Assembly (NCBI GenBank): GCA_963703655.1
Contig: CAVPFA010000003.1
Coordinates: 1,922,001-1,986,000, forward strand
Direction of reading: 5' to 3'
DNA from: CAVPFA01 sp963703655
GTDB lineage: Bacteria; Actinomycetota; Acidimicrobiia; Acidimicrobiales; Bog-793
Length of the DNA: 64,000 bases
In this document: positions 1 through 8,604 of the stretch, piece after piece
Layout of the letters: each line of letters starts with the position of its first letter
Numbering within the stretch: position 1 is the first letter of the stretch
Program-made: the position numbers and the translations under genes
Notes under the pieces: generated by a model
Told to the model about the DNA's origin: nothing
The model's database searches: none
What the model saw: only the letters and a program-made list of their open reading frames with translations

Positions 1-1
1 G

Positions 2-862
2 TTCTCCAACGCCGCCACGCACAGTTGGCACACGCCTTCGACCTACGGGTTCCTGGCCGCCGGTATAGCGCTCGCCGTGTTGTTCTCCTGGTGGCAGAGC
101 CAATCAGCCCACCCGCTGCTTCCACCCCGCGTCGTGCTCGACCGCAACCGAGGCGGCGCCTACCTCTCCATGCTCATCGCGGCGGCGGGACTGTTCCCAA
201 CCTTCCTGCTCCTGACCTACTACCTGCAGCAGACACTGGTGTACTCGCCCCTCGCTACCGGGATTGCGTTCCTGCCGCTAAGCGGCGGTCTCATTGTCGC
301 CGGCAATCTTTCGACGATCGTTCTCATGCCGAGATTCGGGCCCAAACCGCTCGTCACCCTCGGGATGTTGGCCGCATCTGGGGGAGCGGTCTGGCTGGCC
401 CAACTGGGACCGCACACGGGCTACCCAACGGGCGTGCTCGGTCCGCTCATCATCGCCGGTATCGGCCTTGGCATGGTGATCCCGCCGGTGATCAACACCG
501 GAGTGTTCGGTGTCGCACCACAGGACGCTGGAGTCGCATCCGCGAGCGTCACAGTCGGTCAACAACTCGGTGCCTCGGTCGGTACCTCGCTGCTGAACAC
601 TATCTTCGCCAGCGCCGTCGCGACCTACATCACCGCCCATATCGCGGCTGCCCGGACAATCGGCCGCCAGGCCCTGAGCGGACTTGCGCAAGCAAACGGC
701 TACGACGTCGCATTCTGGTGGATCGCCGGGATCTTCGCGGCTGGCGCTGTCCTAAGTGGCGTCGTGCTCCGGCCCGGCCCTCTAGTTCGGAAGAGCGCGG
801 TCTCAGCTCCGAGCGGCGAAACGACAACGGCACGGACCGCCGATGCCGTGCGCCATAACTAG
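2..862 (+). CDS. MFS drug-efflux transporter, C-terminal part (DHA2/EmrB-like), cut by window edge
   Basis: The reading frame is already open at the first bases, so the N-terminal half lies outside the window. About 286 codons remain. They encode several hydrophobic helices separated by short polar loops, including a typical DHA2-type half with 'PPRVVLDRNRGGAYLSMLI' and the glycine-rich helix 'LIIAGIGLGMVIPPVINTG'. This layout fits 14-helix proton-driven multidrug exporters of the cytoplasmic membrane. The C-terminal tail is short and polar. The transported substrate cannot be read from the sequence. Immediately after the stop lies a remnant of a dehydrogenase gene, so the 3' flank has been rearranged. 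Family call is firm; specific function is unknown. Confidence 0.85.
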   Translation, partial: FSNAATHSWHTPSTYGFLAAGIALAVLFSWWQSQSAHPLLPPRVVLDRNRGGAYLSMLIAAAGLFPTFLLLTYYLQQTLVYSPLATGIAFLPLSGGLIVAGNLSTIVLMPRFGPKPLVTLGMLAASGGAVWLAQLGPHTGYPTGVLGPLIIAGIGLGMVIPPVINTGVFGVAPQDAGVASASVTVGQQLGASVGTSLLNTIFASAVATYITAHIAAARTIGRQALSGLAQANGYDVAFWWIAGIFAAGAVLSGVVLRPGPLVRKSAVSAPSGETTTARTADAVRHN

Positions 863-869
863 AACGACC

Positions 870-929
870 GAGAGCTCTTTCGTGACCGGCATCGACCTCG
901 TGATCGACGGCGGCATGACGGTCTGGTGA
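870..929 (+). pseudogene. C-terminal tail remnant of a short-chain dehydrogenase
   Basis: In one frame this stretch reads 'SSFVTGIDLVIDGGMTVW' followed by a stop. That is the characteristic C-terminus of classical SDR oxidoreductases (FVTG..L.VDGG). No Rossmann fold or catalytic Tyr-Lys precedes it; the transporter stop lies only a few bases upstream. I read it as the scar of a deletion that fused the end of an SDR gene to the transporter. The following ~140 bases up to the MerR remnant show nothing recognisable. Confidence 0.7.
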
Positions 930-1071
930 TCGGGATGACCGATGAGTCGCAGGAAGAACCATGACCAGCGTCGACGCACACGCGGCACCCTCCATTCAGG
1001 AACGCCAACATGGCTCCGGCTTCTGGACCTGGATCACCGAGCCGAATGGCTGCCATCTGGCGCCCGCCAGG

Positions 1072-1903
1072 TCATTGCCGGTGGGGCCGGGTTTCGAAGA
1101 TCGGCCAGCAGATCTCGGTCCTCCACGCCGACTCGTCGTCAGTGTCGTGGGGTCCGACCAAGTAGTACTCCCGAATTAGGCCATCGACCGCGAGGGCATG
1201 TTCGCTCACGTAGGTCGCGAGCGCCCCGTAGGAACGGTCGAGATCGTCGTGGGAGCCGTCGTGGATGATCACGGCCAGCTCTGCCCCTGGCACCGAGATC
1301 GGTCCAACCCGCCCGACCGGCCGCACCTCGCCGATCACGGGGAAGAAGAGAGTGGCGTCACCGCGCTCCTCGGTGAACAGCTCGTTGGCGTAGATCCCGC
1401 CGGGAGGCCCGCAGGCGACGATGCCCTGCGCCGAGAGGGTGCCCTGAATCTCACCGATTGCGCCATGATACCAAGCCACGCAGATCCCCGACCTCCACCG
1501 TGGACGTGATGGCCGCGGCCTGGGTGGCCGGTACCCGACGGTGCTCGATCACCGCGGACAGGTGAGGGGTGTTCGAGGAGGTCGCGCAGGGAGGCCACGG
1601 CGCGCTGGGTCTCGGCCAGGGTCTCCTCCAGGCGGGTCAGGTGGGCGGCGATGAGCTGGGACCGAGTCGTCTGATCGGGTGCCCTGTAGCACCGAGTCCG
1701 ATGTCGTCGAGCGGCATGTCGAGATCCCGGAACCGTCGGATCACCTGCGCGATCGGGATCTGGACGCTCGTGTATCGGCGGTAGCCGGTGACCGGGTCGA
1801 CGTCTGCGGGTTCGAGCAGGCCGACCCGGTGGTAGTGGCGCAGGGTCTTCACGCTGAGGAAGGTGACCCGGGAGAAGTCGCCGATCGTCAACGAGCCAGG
1901 CAC
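1072..1903 (-). pseudogene. MerR-family regulator with GyrI-like effector domain, frameshifted
   Basis: Read on the minus strand, three parts of one protein follow each other in different frames. First is an N-terminal MerR winged helix from 1903 ('SLTIGDFSRVTFLSVKTLRHY', about 70 residues). Next is a coiled-coil dimerisation helix around 1560-1690 ('RLEETLAETQRAVASLRDLL'). Last is a GyrI-like effector-binding domain from about 1475 to 1072 ('AWYHGAIGEIQGTLSAQG'). At least three indels are needed to join them, near 1690, 1560 and 1480. The intact product would be about 270 residues and would sense a small molecule. A MerR-style operator lies just upstream. The gene is either dead or hit by sequence errors; there are no internal missense signs of long decay. 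Confidence 0.75.
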
Positions 1904-1911
1904 GTTCCCAG

Positions 1912-1965
1912 TCTCGACCCTCCCCTAGGGGGAGAGTCAACCCGGCAAGGACCCCTTGACTCTCC
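1912..1965. promoter_or_regulatory. MerR-type operator/promoter region
   Basis: Positions 1913-1940 form a near-perfect dyad around CTCCCCTAGGGGGAG, flanked by TCGAC on the left and GTCAA on the right. This is the long palindrome typical of MerR-regulated promoters, and it sits directly upstream of the broken MerR gene. A second inverted repeat pairs GAGAGTCAA (1932-1940) with TTGACTCTC (1956-1964). The latter contains a TTGACT that could be a -35 box for the rightward SnoaL-like gene at 2031. Binding is inferred from layout. Confidence 0.55.
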
Positions 1966-2030
1966 CATGACGGCATCGCCCAGCGTGGGGTTATCGGCCA
2001 TAGGGGCCGATCAGAACAAGGGAGGAAGCC

Positions 2031-2396
2031 ATGCCTGTTGCCACCGAACTCCGAGGTGTGGTGGCCGAGTTCGTCGCGGCCGTCAACGACTTCGACCTCG
2101 ACCGGATCGTCGCCACGTTCACCCCCGACGCCTACGTCAACGACGTCAGTCGGGAAATGTGGGGCACCAATGCGATCCGTGCCTTCATGGCCAAGGAGAT
2201 CGTCGGGGACCACGTCACGATGGAGGTCCGCGAGGTCCTCGACCACTACGGCGACATCATCGTCCGTGCCCGCATCGACGGGACCTACGACAAGACCAAC
2301 CTGCCCGACGAGCTGGTCCTGACCAGCTACTTCGGGATCTGTGACGACAAGATCACGAGCCTCACGATTATCGCCAATCAGCCGAGTCCGTACTGA
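2031..2396 (+). CDS. SnoaL-like / NTF2-fold protein
   Basis: This 121-residue protein begins with an amphipathic helix ('LRGVVAEFVAAVNDFDLDRI') followed by 'VATFTPDAYVNDVSREMWG'. That is the cone-shaped NTF2/SnoaL fold pattern used by polyketide cyclases, small isomerases and many stand-alone ligand-binding proteins. The ATG is preceded by a strong ribosome site (GGAGGAAGCC). It lies downstream of the MerR-type operator and divergent from the broken MerR gene, so it was probably the regulator's target. Length is normal for the family. The substrate cannot be predicted. Confidence 0.7.
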   Translation: MPVATELRGVVAEFVAAVNDFDLDRIVATFTPDAYVNDVSREMWGTNAIRAFMAKEIVGDHVTMEVREVLDHYGDIIVRARIDGTYDKTNLPDELVLTSYFGICDDKITSLTIIANQPSPY

Positions 2397-2443
2397 GGAG
2401 ACACATGAGAGAAAGGCCCTCTTGGCAGAGGCTATGCTATCTG

Positions 2444-2460
2444 TGAGAGACTGTCTCTCA
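2444..2460. promoter_or_regulatory. Inverted repeat, likely operator of the TetR gene
   Basis: TGAGAGA-CTG-TCTCTCA is a perfect 7-bp inverted repeat with a 3-bp spacer, located 66 bp before the TetR start. A possible -10 (TATGCT, 2433-2438) lies immediately upstream, so a bound dimer would cover the transcription start. TetR proteins commonly autoregulate through such sites. The assignment is positional. Confidence 0.5.
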
Positions 2461-2525
2461 TCAATCAGAGATCTTCTGCCACGAGTAGGCCTGCCGCGCT
2501 GACCATCCGCGAGAAGCAGCGGGCA

Positions 2526-3125
2526 GTGACAAGGGACGCCATCCGCGACGCGGCCATCGAGGTCGCATCGGAGACCGGCTTCGCCGCCATGACTATGGAG
2601 AAGGTGGCGGAGCAAGCGGGGGTGTCGCCAAGCACCGTCTACCGCTATTTCGCCGACAGGGGCGACCTCCAGAACGCCATCCTCGACTGGACCTATGGGC
2701 AGCACACTCACATCCCTCCGCTGACGGGCGCCGACGACATCGCCACCTTCCAAGAGCAGTTCATGGCGGACCTCGACCGCATGCGAGCCCTCTTCCGCGC
2801 GCTCGTCGTGTCCCGGGTGGGCCAGAGTGAGACCTGGACCGGTCGCCAGGGGCGCCTGGACATGTGGAGGGGGCTGCTCGGGGAGGTCACCGACCACCTC
2901 GCCGAGGAAGAAGCGCGTCTAGGCCAGGCGGTGATCGTGTACCTGACCGGTGGGCTTCCGTGGCTGACCATGGCCGACGAGTCGGGCCTCGACGGAGCCG
3001 AGGCGGGGCGGGCGGTCGGATGGGCCATTCGCACCCTCGTCGCCGATCTACGCGCCCGCAACGACAAGGCCGCGGCTCAGAAGCCCGCTACCGCTGCCAC
3101 CTCCCGGAAGGAGCGATCATCATGA
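2526..3125 (+). CDS. TetR/AcrR-family transcriptional regulator
   Basis: The 199-residue protein starts at GTG. The N-terminal TetR helix-turn-helix spans about residues 5-50, with 'AGVSPSTVYRYFADRGDLQNA' carrying the recognition helix and the conserved YRYF motif. The C-terminal ~140 residues form the helical ligand and dimerisation domain. Its stop overlaps the start of the next gene (ATGA at 3122-3125), so the two are translationally coupled. The regulator probably controls its own operon and the downstream PEP-utilizing enzyme through the 2444-2460 repeat. The inducer is unknown. Confidence 0.88.
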   Translation: MTRDAIRDAAIEVASETGFAAMTMEKVAEQAGVSPSTVYRYFADRGDLQNAILDWTYGQHTHIPPLTGADDIATFQEQFMADLDRMRALFRALVVSRVGQSETWTGRQGRLDMWRGLLGEVTDHLAEEEARLGQAVIVYLTGGLPWLTMADESGLDGAEAGRAVGWAIRTLVADLRARNDKAAAQKPATAATSRKERSS

Positions 3126-5584
3126 CCAGCGAGGAGCTGTCGACCAAGACCCGTCGTCTCGTCGTCGAGCTGCACGACCCGGGGGGTCCTGACCCGGAGG
3201 TGTTGGGGACCAAGGCGGCCACGCTCGCTCGGCTGGCGTCCCAAGGCTTCAGCGTGCCAGACGGATTCGTCGTGACGACGACCGCGTGCGATCGTATTGC
3301 CCCGGGGACCAAGATTCCTGACGAGGTTTGGGTGGCGGTCCTTGCCCACCTGGAGCAACTCGGGAAGGGCCCCGTGGCGGTCAGGTCCTCGGGATCTGCT
3401 GAGGATCTCGCCGAGGCGTCCTACGCCGGTCAGTACGAGACGGTGCTGGGCGTCGAAGGACCTGAAGCCCTGGCCGGCGCCATCGGACGGTGTCTGGCGT
3501 CCGCCGGCTCGGAACGGGTACGGGCTTACCGGGGATCTGACGCGCCCACTCGGATGGCCGTGCTCGTCCAGAAGATGGTCCCGTCCGAGGCGGCGGGGGT
3601 CGCCTTCACCGCCAACCCGATCACCGGGGACGCCGAGGTGTTGGTGAGCGCGGTGAAGGGTTTGGGTGACCGGCTCGTTTCCGGGGAGACGACCCCCGAC
3701 GAGTGGGTCGTGCGTGGCCAAGACGTGTCGTGCGTCTGTTCGCCCGAAGGTGCCCTGGACCGGTTCCAGGTCGGGGAGATCGCGGACCAGGTTCGAGCCG
3801 TGGAGGGCCTCTTCGGCTCGCCCCAGGACGTCGAGTGGGCCATCGCCGACGGAGAGTTGTTCGTCTTGCAGGCCCGCCCGATTACCGCCCTTCCGGTCGC
3901 TCCCGCCGTGGAGGTGCCCTCGGACGGCTTCTGGTTCAAAGACACCTCGCACTTCCCGACGCCGCTCACCCCGTTCGGAGCGTCGGTGTACTTGCCCACG
4001 CTCACGAAGGCGCTCCCCCCGTTCGCCGAGGAATTCGGACTCTTGTTCGACGGCGTCGAGCAACGCTCTTTCGGGGGCGAGGTGTACGCCCACGTGATTC
4101 CGCCCGGTGGTAAGGATCGTCCCATCCCGCCGCCATGGGTCATGTGGCTGGCGGTCCGCCTCGCCCCACCGCTACGCCGCCGGGCCCGGATCGCCCGAGC
4201 GGCGATCGATTCCCGCCTGCCCGAGCGGATCCTCGACGACTGGGAACGCGAATGGCGTCCAGCCTTCGTCAACGAGATAGGTGAGCTCAAGCGCGTCGAT
4301 CTCACCTCGCTCGACGACCACGCGTTGGTGGCGCACCTCGACCGCCTGAAAGATCTGCTCGAGCGCGGCGAGCGCCTGCACTTCCGGCTCCACGCGCCCC
4401 ATGCCCTGGCGCTCTACCAGCTCGGGGGGATCTGTCAGGAGCTCTTCGGCTGGGACGTGCCCCAAGCGCTTCAGCTCCTGAGCGGTTCCTCGAGGGCCTC
4501 CTCCGAGCCTGGCCGTGAGCTGCGGGCGCTGGCCCAACGGATCGCCGCCTATTCGCCGGCACTCGAGGCCATCACCGGCCGGGGCGAGGACCGGCTGTCG
4601 GACCTCCGTCGGGCCGCTCCATGGGCCGCGGAGGCCTTCGAGGACTTCCTCGAGCGCTATGGACATCGAACGACGAGCTACGACCCCGGGGACCCGACGC
4701 TCTTCGAGCGACCCGAGGTGGTGGTCGGGCTGCTGGCCGACCAGACGCGGGCCGTCGCCGCGGGCGCAGGTGAACGAGGCGAGTCGGGCGACGCACTCGG
4801 CCAGGCTCGGGTCCAACTGGCGGGGCGAAGCGAGGACGACAAGAACCGCTTCGAGATGGCACTGGCCTACGCCCGGCGCGCCTATGGGCATCGAGATGAC
4901 AAGGTCTTCTGGCTCGACAACCAGCCCTGTGCCCTGTTGCGCTACTGGGCGCTGGAGATCGGACGTCGCCTCGCGGCCCGAGGAGTGCTGGCCCATGCCG
5001 CCGACGCCGTCTTTCTCGACGAGCACGAACTGCGGGACGTGCTATTGAGTGAACAGGAAGCCGACCGGCATGCGGTCGTCGCACGCCGGAAAGCAGAGAG
5101 GACATGGGTGATCGCCCACCCAGGTCCCCCCTCCTACGGGATGGATCCGGGTGAGCCCCCCGATATGTCGCCGCTTCCACCGGCCCTGCGTCTGGTCAAC
5201 GCCGCCTTCGTGAACCAGGTGCGGCTCCTCGAAGCTCCGCCCACCCGCCAGGTCCCGGGAAACGAGTTGCGCGGGGTTCCGGGTTCTCCGGGCCGCTACT
5301 CGGGGACCGTTCGCGTCATCTCCGACGAGGCCGACTTCGGCAAGCTCCAGCCTGGGGAGGTGCTCGTCGCACCGACCACGTCCCCGCCGTGGTCGGTGCT
5401 CTTCCTCCAAGCCTCAGCGGTGGTGACCGACGGTGGTGGCGTGCTGTCCCACACGGCAGTCATCGCCCGCGAGTACGGCATCCCTGCCGTCCTCGCCACC
5501 GGCGAGGCCACCAAGCGGCTGTCCGACGGCGATCTGGTGAGCGTCGATGGCACCGCTGGGATCGTGTCGGTCACTCGGCGGTGA
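3122..5584 (+). CDS. PEP-synthase-like / rifampin phosphotransferase-like enzyme
   Basis: The start is the ATG that overlaps the TetR stop, preceded by GGAAGGAG; this gives 820 residues. Three regions are visible. First is an ATP-grasp pyruvate-phosphate-dikinase domain (residues ~25-340; 'GTKAATLARLASQGFSVPDG', 'VAVRSSGSAEDLAEASYAGQ', ending 'LFVLQARPITALP'). Next is a helical middle domain of ~330 residues. Last is a C-terminal swivelling phosphohistidine domain with 'GGGVLSHTAVIAREYGIPAV', the phosphorylated His being residue ~777. PEP synthase differs in its C-terminal barrel. This order (ATP - middle - His) and size match rifampin phosphotransferase, which moves phosphate from ATP to rifamycins. 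The real acceptor is not proven, and many relatives are uncharacterised. Confidence 0.8.
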   Translation: MTSEELSTKTRRLVVELHDPGGPDPEVLGTKAATLARLASQGFSVPDGFVVTTTACDRIAPGTKIPDEVWVAVLAHLEQLGKGPVAVRSSGSAEDLAEASYAGQYETVLGVEGPEALAGAIGRCLASAGSERVRAYRGSDAPTRMAVLVQKMVPSEAAGVAFTANPITGDAEVLVSAVKGLGDRLVSGETTPDEWVVRGQDVSCVCSPEGALDRFQVGEIADQVRAVEGLFGSPQDVEWAIADGELFVLQARPITALPVAPAVEVPSDGFWFKDTSHFPTPLTPFGASVYLPTLTKALPPFAEEFGLLFDGVEQRSFGGEVYAHVIPPGGKDRPIPPPWVMWLAVRLAPPLRRRARIARAAIDSRLPERILDDWEREWRPAFVNEIGELKRVDLTSLDDHALVAHLDRLKDLLERGERLHFRLHAPHALALYQLGGICQELFGWDVPQALQLLSGSSRASSEPGRELRALAQRIAAYSPALEAITGRGEDRLSDLRRAAPWAAEAFEDFLERYGHRTTSYDPGDPTLFERPEVVVGLLADQTRAVAAGAGERGESGDALGQARVQLAGRSEDDKNRFEMALAYARRAYGHRDDKVFWLDNQPCALLRYWALEIGRRLAARGVLAHAADAVFLDEHELRDVLLSEQEADRHAVVARRKAERTWVIAHPGPPSYGMDPGEPPDMSPLPPALRLVNAAFVNQVRLLEAPPTRQVPGNELRGVPGSPGRYSGTVRVISDEADFGKLQPGEVLVAPTTSPPWSVLFLQASAVVTDGGGVLSHTAVIAREYGIPAVLATGEATKRLSDGDLVSVDGTAGIVSVTRR

Positions 5585-5637
5585 TTCGATCTGTGGACCC
5601 CAGGACCGACTGCCCTCGACCGACCCAGGAGGCAACG

Positions 5638-6147
5638 ATGCAAGCACCTGATACAGACGCTGTGGAGGGCCTGACGCCGAAACAGCAGCGCTACGTCCGC
5701 AATGGACACCGGATGCGCAGCGCCACCCCAAGGGTGGTCACGTCTTCAGCAACGTCAACCGCGCCCTCATCCGCCTCACACGGTGGCACGTTGGCGGGAG
5801 CATGCAAGGGGTCAGCATCGGGCTGCTGACCACGACTGGTCGGCGGAGCGGACGAGCGAGGACCGTACCAGTCGTCTGTCTGGACGACGGCTCCCGATTT
5901 CTCGTGGCCGCATCGAACACCGGACTGGACTCGCATCCCGCGTGGTGCCTGAACCTGCGAGCGCAGCCCGATGCAGAGATGCGCACGCGGGCTGGTGCCG
6001 AGCAGCGTCGTTGCCCATGAGCTAACTGACGCCGAGCGCGAGGAGGGCTGGAGCCGTCTGCTGGCGTATAACCCGGTGCTGAGCGGATACCAGGCGTGTA
6101 CTAAGCGCCGAATCGCCTTGTTTGCGCTCGAACGACCAAACAGATAG
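5638..6147 (+). pseudogene. DDN-like F420(H2)-dependent nitroreductase family protein, frameshifted
   Basis: An ATG with AGGAGG upstream opens 'MQAPDTDAVEGLTPKQQRYV'. After about 20 codons the homologous sequence continues in another frame as 'NVNRALIRLTRWHVGG' and 'SIGLLTTTGRRSGRARTVPV', the signature of the deazaflavin (F420)-dependent DDN family. The tail 'YQACTKRRIALFALERP' needs a second shift near 6000. Two indels (about 5700 and 6000) therefore separate an otherwise complete ~165-residue protein. The family binds F420 in a split-barrel fold and reduces quinones or nitro compounds. The gene is either recently inactivated or affected by sequence errors. Confidence 0.7.
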
Positions 6148-6155
6148 GTATCACC

Positions 6156-6581
6156 ATGATCCGAAACACCGTGACCGTCGGGAAGTCGGTAGAAGAGGTT
6201 TTCGACTACGCCGCACAGTTCGACCGCCATCCAGAGTGGCAGGACAACTTGAAGAGCCTAACCTCTGACGGCCCACCTGCCGTCGGGTCAACCGGTACCG
6301 CGACACGCCGGATCGGCCCGAGTGTCCGAACGTCCCAATGGCGCATGAGTGCCTATGAGCGTCCGCAAATCGTTGGATGGGAGATCCTGAGCGGACCGAT
6401 GCGTCCTGCCGGAACGATGCGGTTTTCGGCAGAGGGCTCCAGCACCCGCGTTGATTTTGAGATGGCGCTAAACCCGCGCGGCTTGATGAAGCTCATAGGC
6501 CCGCTCATTGAACGGCAGGGGCGGAAAATAAGCGCGGAACAGCTGGCTAAGTTCAAGGACATCCTCGAACACCCCCGATAA
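6156..6581 (+). CDS. SRPBCC / polyketide-cyclase-like protein
   Basis: This protein of 141 residues opens with the typical START/SRPBCC strand and helix 'VTVGKSVEEVFDYAAQFDRH', followed by 'PEWQDNLKSL' and a C-terminal long helix ('GRKISAEQLAKFKDILEH') that closes the hydrophobic cavity. Such proteins bind lipids or aromatic compounds or act as cyclases. The start lies 9 bases after the broken nitroreductase, suggesting a former two-gene unit. The ligand is unknown. Confidence 0.75.
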   Translation: MIRNTVTVGKSVEEVFDYAAQFDRHPEWQDNLKSLTSDGPPAVGSTGTATRRIGPSVRTSQWRMSAYERPQIVGWEILSGPMRPAGTMRFSAEGSSTRVDFEMALNPRGLMKLIGPLIERQGRKISAEQLAKFKDILEHPR

Positions 6582-6808
6582 CTGCCAAATCCCGACCGGT
6601 TTGAGTATCGATTTGGACCGGGCTAGAAGTGCCGGAGTCGAGCGGGCAACAATCGCGAGCGTTGAGCAGGTTCGGAGCCGCCGGCCGCTCGGTATCGACG
6701 CCGAGAACCAGCGCATAACTACGCGGCCCAGAGAGGGCGAGCCGGGTCCCCAAGTAGTCCTCGGGTAGTGAAAAGTTGGCGGAAATAATTTCTCGCAATT
6801 CGTCGGTC

Positions 6809-6863
6809 GGTGGTGGTGGTGGTGGTGGAGGTGATGAGACTATGTTCGAACCCTATTTTGACC
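6809..6863. repeat. GGT microsatellite and IS-end-like repeat, copy 1
   Basis: A run of GGT units (about 6809-6828) leads into GTGATGAGACTATGTTCGAA, followed by a CCC/TTTTGACC tail up to 6863. A close variant of the second part recurs at 7463-7494 in the same orientation, and another at 10,937-10,980. The first two copies bracket a truncated transposase gene, so I take them as transposon-end remnants. The remainder of 6582-7014 contains no supported gene. Confidence 0.5.
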
Positions 6864-7014
6864 TGCTGACCAGGGGAAACGCGAGATGGCCGCGTTGTCG
6901 TGGATGCAAATTCAGACGTCTGGACATCGGGCAGGCGAGCTGGGCTTTGACCGTCTGATAATTCCTGGTGCAACTATCCACTACGTGGTGAGCCGGGCGG
7001 GGTAGAATTGCCGC

Positions 7015-7434
7015 GTGACGGCCGAGGGTGACGAGGACCGTTTGTTCGAGGCTCCGTCGGCGCCGGGCACGCCGATCGGCCGCCGATGCACGCTGCTCGA
7101 GTCCGATGGCCAGCAGGTTGTGTTCTTCGGCACGACGGTGATCCACGTTTTCGACACATCGGACAAAGCAGCCGAAGCTGCGTGCATGGCGATGCTGTCC
7201 CGAGCCGGTCTGGCTTCTGATGTCGATATCGCTGTGGCATTCGGCGTGCACCGCAATACGGTCGGGCGTCTGGTGGCCCGGTTCTCTTCGGACGGCATGG
7301 CGGCGGTGGTGCCGGCCAAGCGGGGTCCGAAGGGACCGTCGAAGGTGACGCCAGAGGTGCTGGCGGTGATCGCCGGGCATGCCGACACCACTCCCGCCCG
7401 ACAGCTCGTCGCCGTGGGCAAATTAGCTGCCTGA
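7015..7434 (+). pseudogene. Truncated transposase, N-terminal HTH part
   Basis: The 139-residue frame from GTG carries a helix-turn-helix ('VDIAVAFGVHRNTVGRLVAR') followed by 'VPAKRGPKGPSKVTPEV', a stretch seen in large actinobacterial transposases that have an N-terminal HTH before a DDE catalytic domain. The catalytic domain is absent, because the frame ends 25 codons later and is followed at once by an IS-end repeat. It is therefore a deletion derivative and cannot transpose itself. Confidence 0.6.
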
Positions 7435-7462
7435 GTCGGTCGACTCCAGGTCCTCACCGGAA

Positions 7463-7494
7463 GTGATCGGACTAAGTTCGAACCCCGTTTGACC
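7463..7494. repeat. IS-end-like repeat, copy 2
   Basis: GTGATCGGACTAAGTTCGAA followed by CCCCGTTTGACC is a direct repeat of 6831-6863 with a few mismatches. It abuts the point where a TetR gene on the minus strand loses its homology, which marks an insertion junction. Confidence 0.55.
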
Positions 7495-7575
7495 GTGTCC
7501 ACGATCCGTCGACGCGTGGCTCGACCCTTCGCCGTCAGTGGGCGGCCCTTATGCGTCTGCTCCCCTGCCGCGACT
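7495..7575 (-). pseudogene. TetR N-terminal stub truncated by IS-like insertion
   Basis: On the minus strand the sequence reads 'GRPLTAKGRATRRRIVDT', the usual lead-in to a TetR helix 1. It then changes abruptly into the IS-end repeat at 7494. No continuation of the DNA-binding domain was found beyond the element. The start codon is not clear. It is a stub only. Confidence 0.5.
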
Positions 7576-7621
7576 CCAATAGTGGACTTGAGGATTGACC
7601 TCAGAGGATGCGGTTCCTGGC

Positions 7622-7748
7622 TCAGTTGCCATGCGCGGGTTCGGCGCCTGCCAAGGCAGTTGCGATCCGGTCGAGGTGACGCGCCCAGAGTTGCGGATAG
7701 AACGCGGCATCCTCCGCACTTAGGCCGGAGAATTGCACCCTCGCTCAC
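7622..7748 (-). pseudogene. Degraded C-terminal gene fragment, family uncertain
   Basis: On the minus strand a frame reads 'VQFSGLSAEDAAFYPQLWAR' and continues 'HLDRIATALAGA' to a stop. This looks like the end of a real globular protein (an amphipathic helix before the stop), possibly of the SRPBCC/START group. Upstream bases 7750-7860 hold protein-like pieces in other frames ('SWMMHVHPHDALADLLPFVM'), so at least two indels would be needed. The identification is weak. Confidence 0.3.
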
Positions 7749-7901
7749 GGAAAGCCAGACCTGAGCAACCCACTGGGCGCGGCGAGGTGTCCCGCATCAC
7801 GAACGGCAGCAGGTCCGCAAGCGCATCGTGTGGATGCACGTGCATCATCCAAGAGCCGTGAGCCGACCTCGGCGATGGCTGTGAACGAACCCGGCTTGGG
7901 C

Positions 7902-8507
7902 TCATCTGCCGATGGTAAGGGCGAGGAGGGTATCGACCGCAGTTTCGAACGGACGGGTACTCCGATGTACCTGGGCGAGTAGAAGTCCTCCTTGGAGCGT
8001 GGCGAGCAGAGTAGTGGCGAGGTCGTCCGGGTCGATGTCGGACGGGAGTTTCCCGTCGGCATGAAGGGATCTGAGTCCATCGCCGATGGCGGCTGCCCAC
8101 TGATCGAACCCTGCCGCGATGAGCGCTCGGGCCTCGGGGTCACTCTCGGCGAGTTGACCAACGAGCGAGCCAAGTGGGCAGCCCCCCTTTGCTTTGGTGC
8201 GCTTCGCTGCGGTGATCACCATGTTCCGCCAGGCTTCGACTCCGTTCGCGCTGCCGAGCGCGTGCCGCTGGTGATTGACGATGGTGTCGGCTTGGTAGTC
8301 GATGACCGCCTGCACGAGTTCGTTCTTGTCGGGGAAGTAGTGGTACATCTGAGAGCCGCTGACTTCCGCCGCCACCTTGACGTCTTCCAAGGTGGTGCCC
8401 GCCACCCCGCGCTCATGGATCAGGGCGGCGGCCTCCTCCACTATTCGTGCCCGGGTGCGTGCTCCCTTGGGGGTGAGCCTCGGCCGGTCACTCGTCTCGT
8501 TGACCAT
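7902..8507 (-). CDS. TetR/AcrR-family transcriptional regulator
   Basis: This complete 201-residue TetR protein has its N-terminal HTH in residues ~15-60 ('TTLEDVKVAAEVSGSQMYHY', then 'FPDKNELV'). The C-terminal helical domain contains 'GGCPLGSLVGQLAESDPEA', typical of the TetR C-terminal group whose targets are oxidoreductases. It is divergent from the SDR gene at 8605, and a palindrome lies in the shared 97-bp intergenic space. Repression of the neighbouring SDR and of itself is the simplest reading. Confidence 0.88.
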   Translation of the reverse strand: MVNETSDRPRLTPKGARTRARIVEEAAALIHERGVAGTTLEDVKVAAEVSGSQMYHYFPDKNELVQAVIDYQADTIVNHQRHALGSANGVEAWRNMVITAAKRTKAKGGCPLGSLVGQLAESDPEARALIAAGFDQWAAAIGDGLRSLHADGKLPSDIDPDDLATTLLATLQGGLLLAQVHRSTRPFETAVDTLLALTIGR

Positions 8508-8533
8508 GCACCAATGTTAGCAGGATTTTGAGT

Positions 8534-8555
8534 TTGACAACCCAGTTCCGAACTG
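8534..8555. promoter_or_regulatory. Promoter element and TetR-type palindrome
   Basis: TTGACA (8534-8539) is a consensus -35 box for the rightward SDR gene. It is followed by CAGTTC-C-GAACTG (8543-8555), a perfect 6-bp inverted repeat. A dimer bound there would block the promoter between the divergent TetR and SDR genes. A looser direct repeat (ACAACCCAGTT / ACAACCCATTT) is also present. Regulation is inferred. Confidence 0.5.
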
Positions 8556-8604
8556 TCAGAGTGAGTCGCACAACCCATTTTGGAGCGAGAGGACGACACA
8601 TCGC

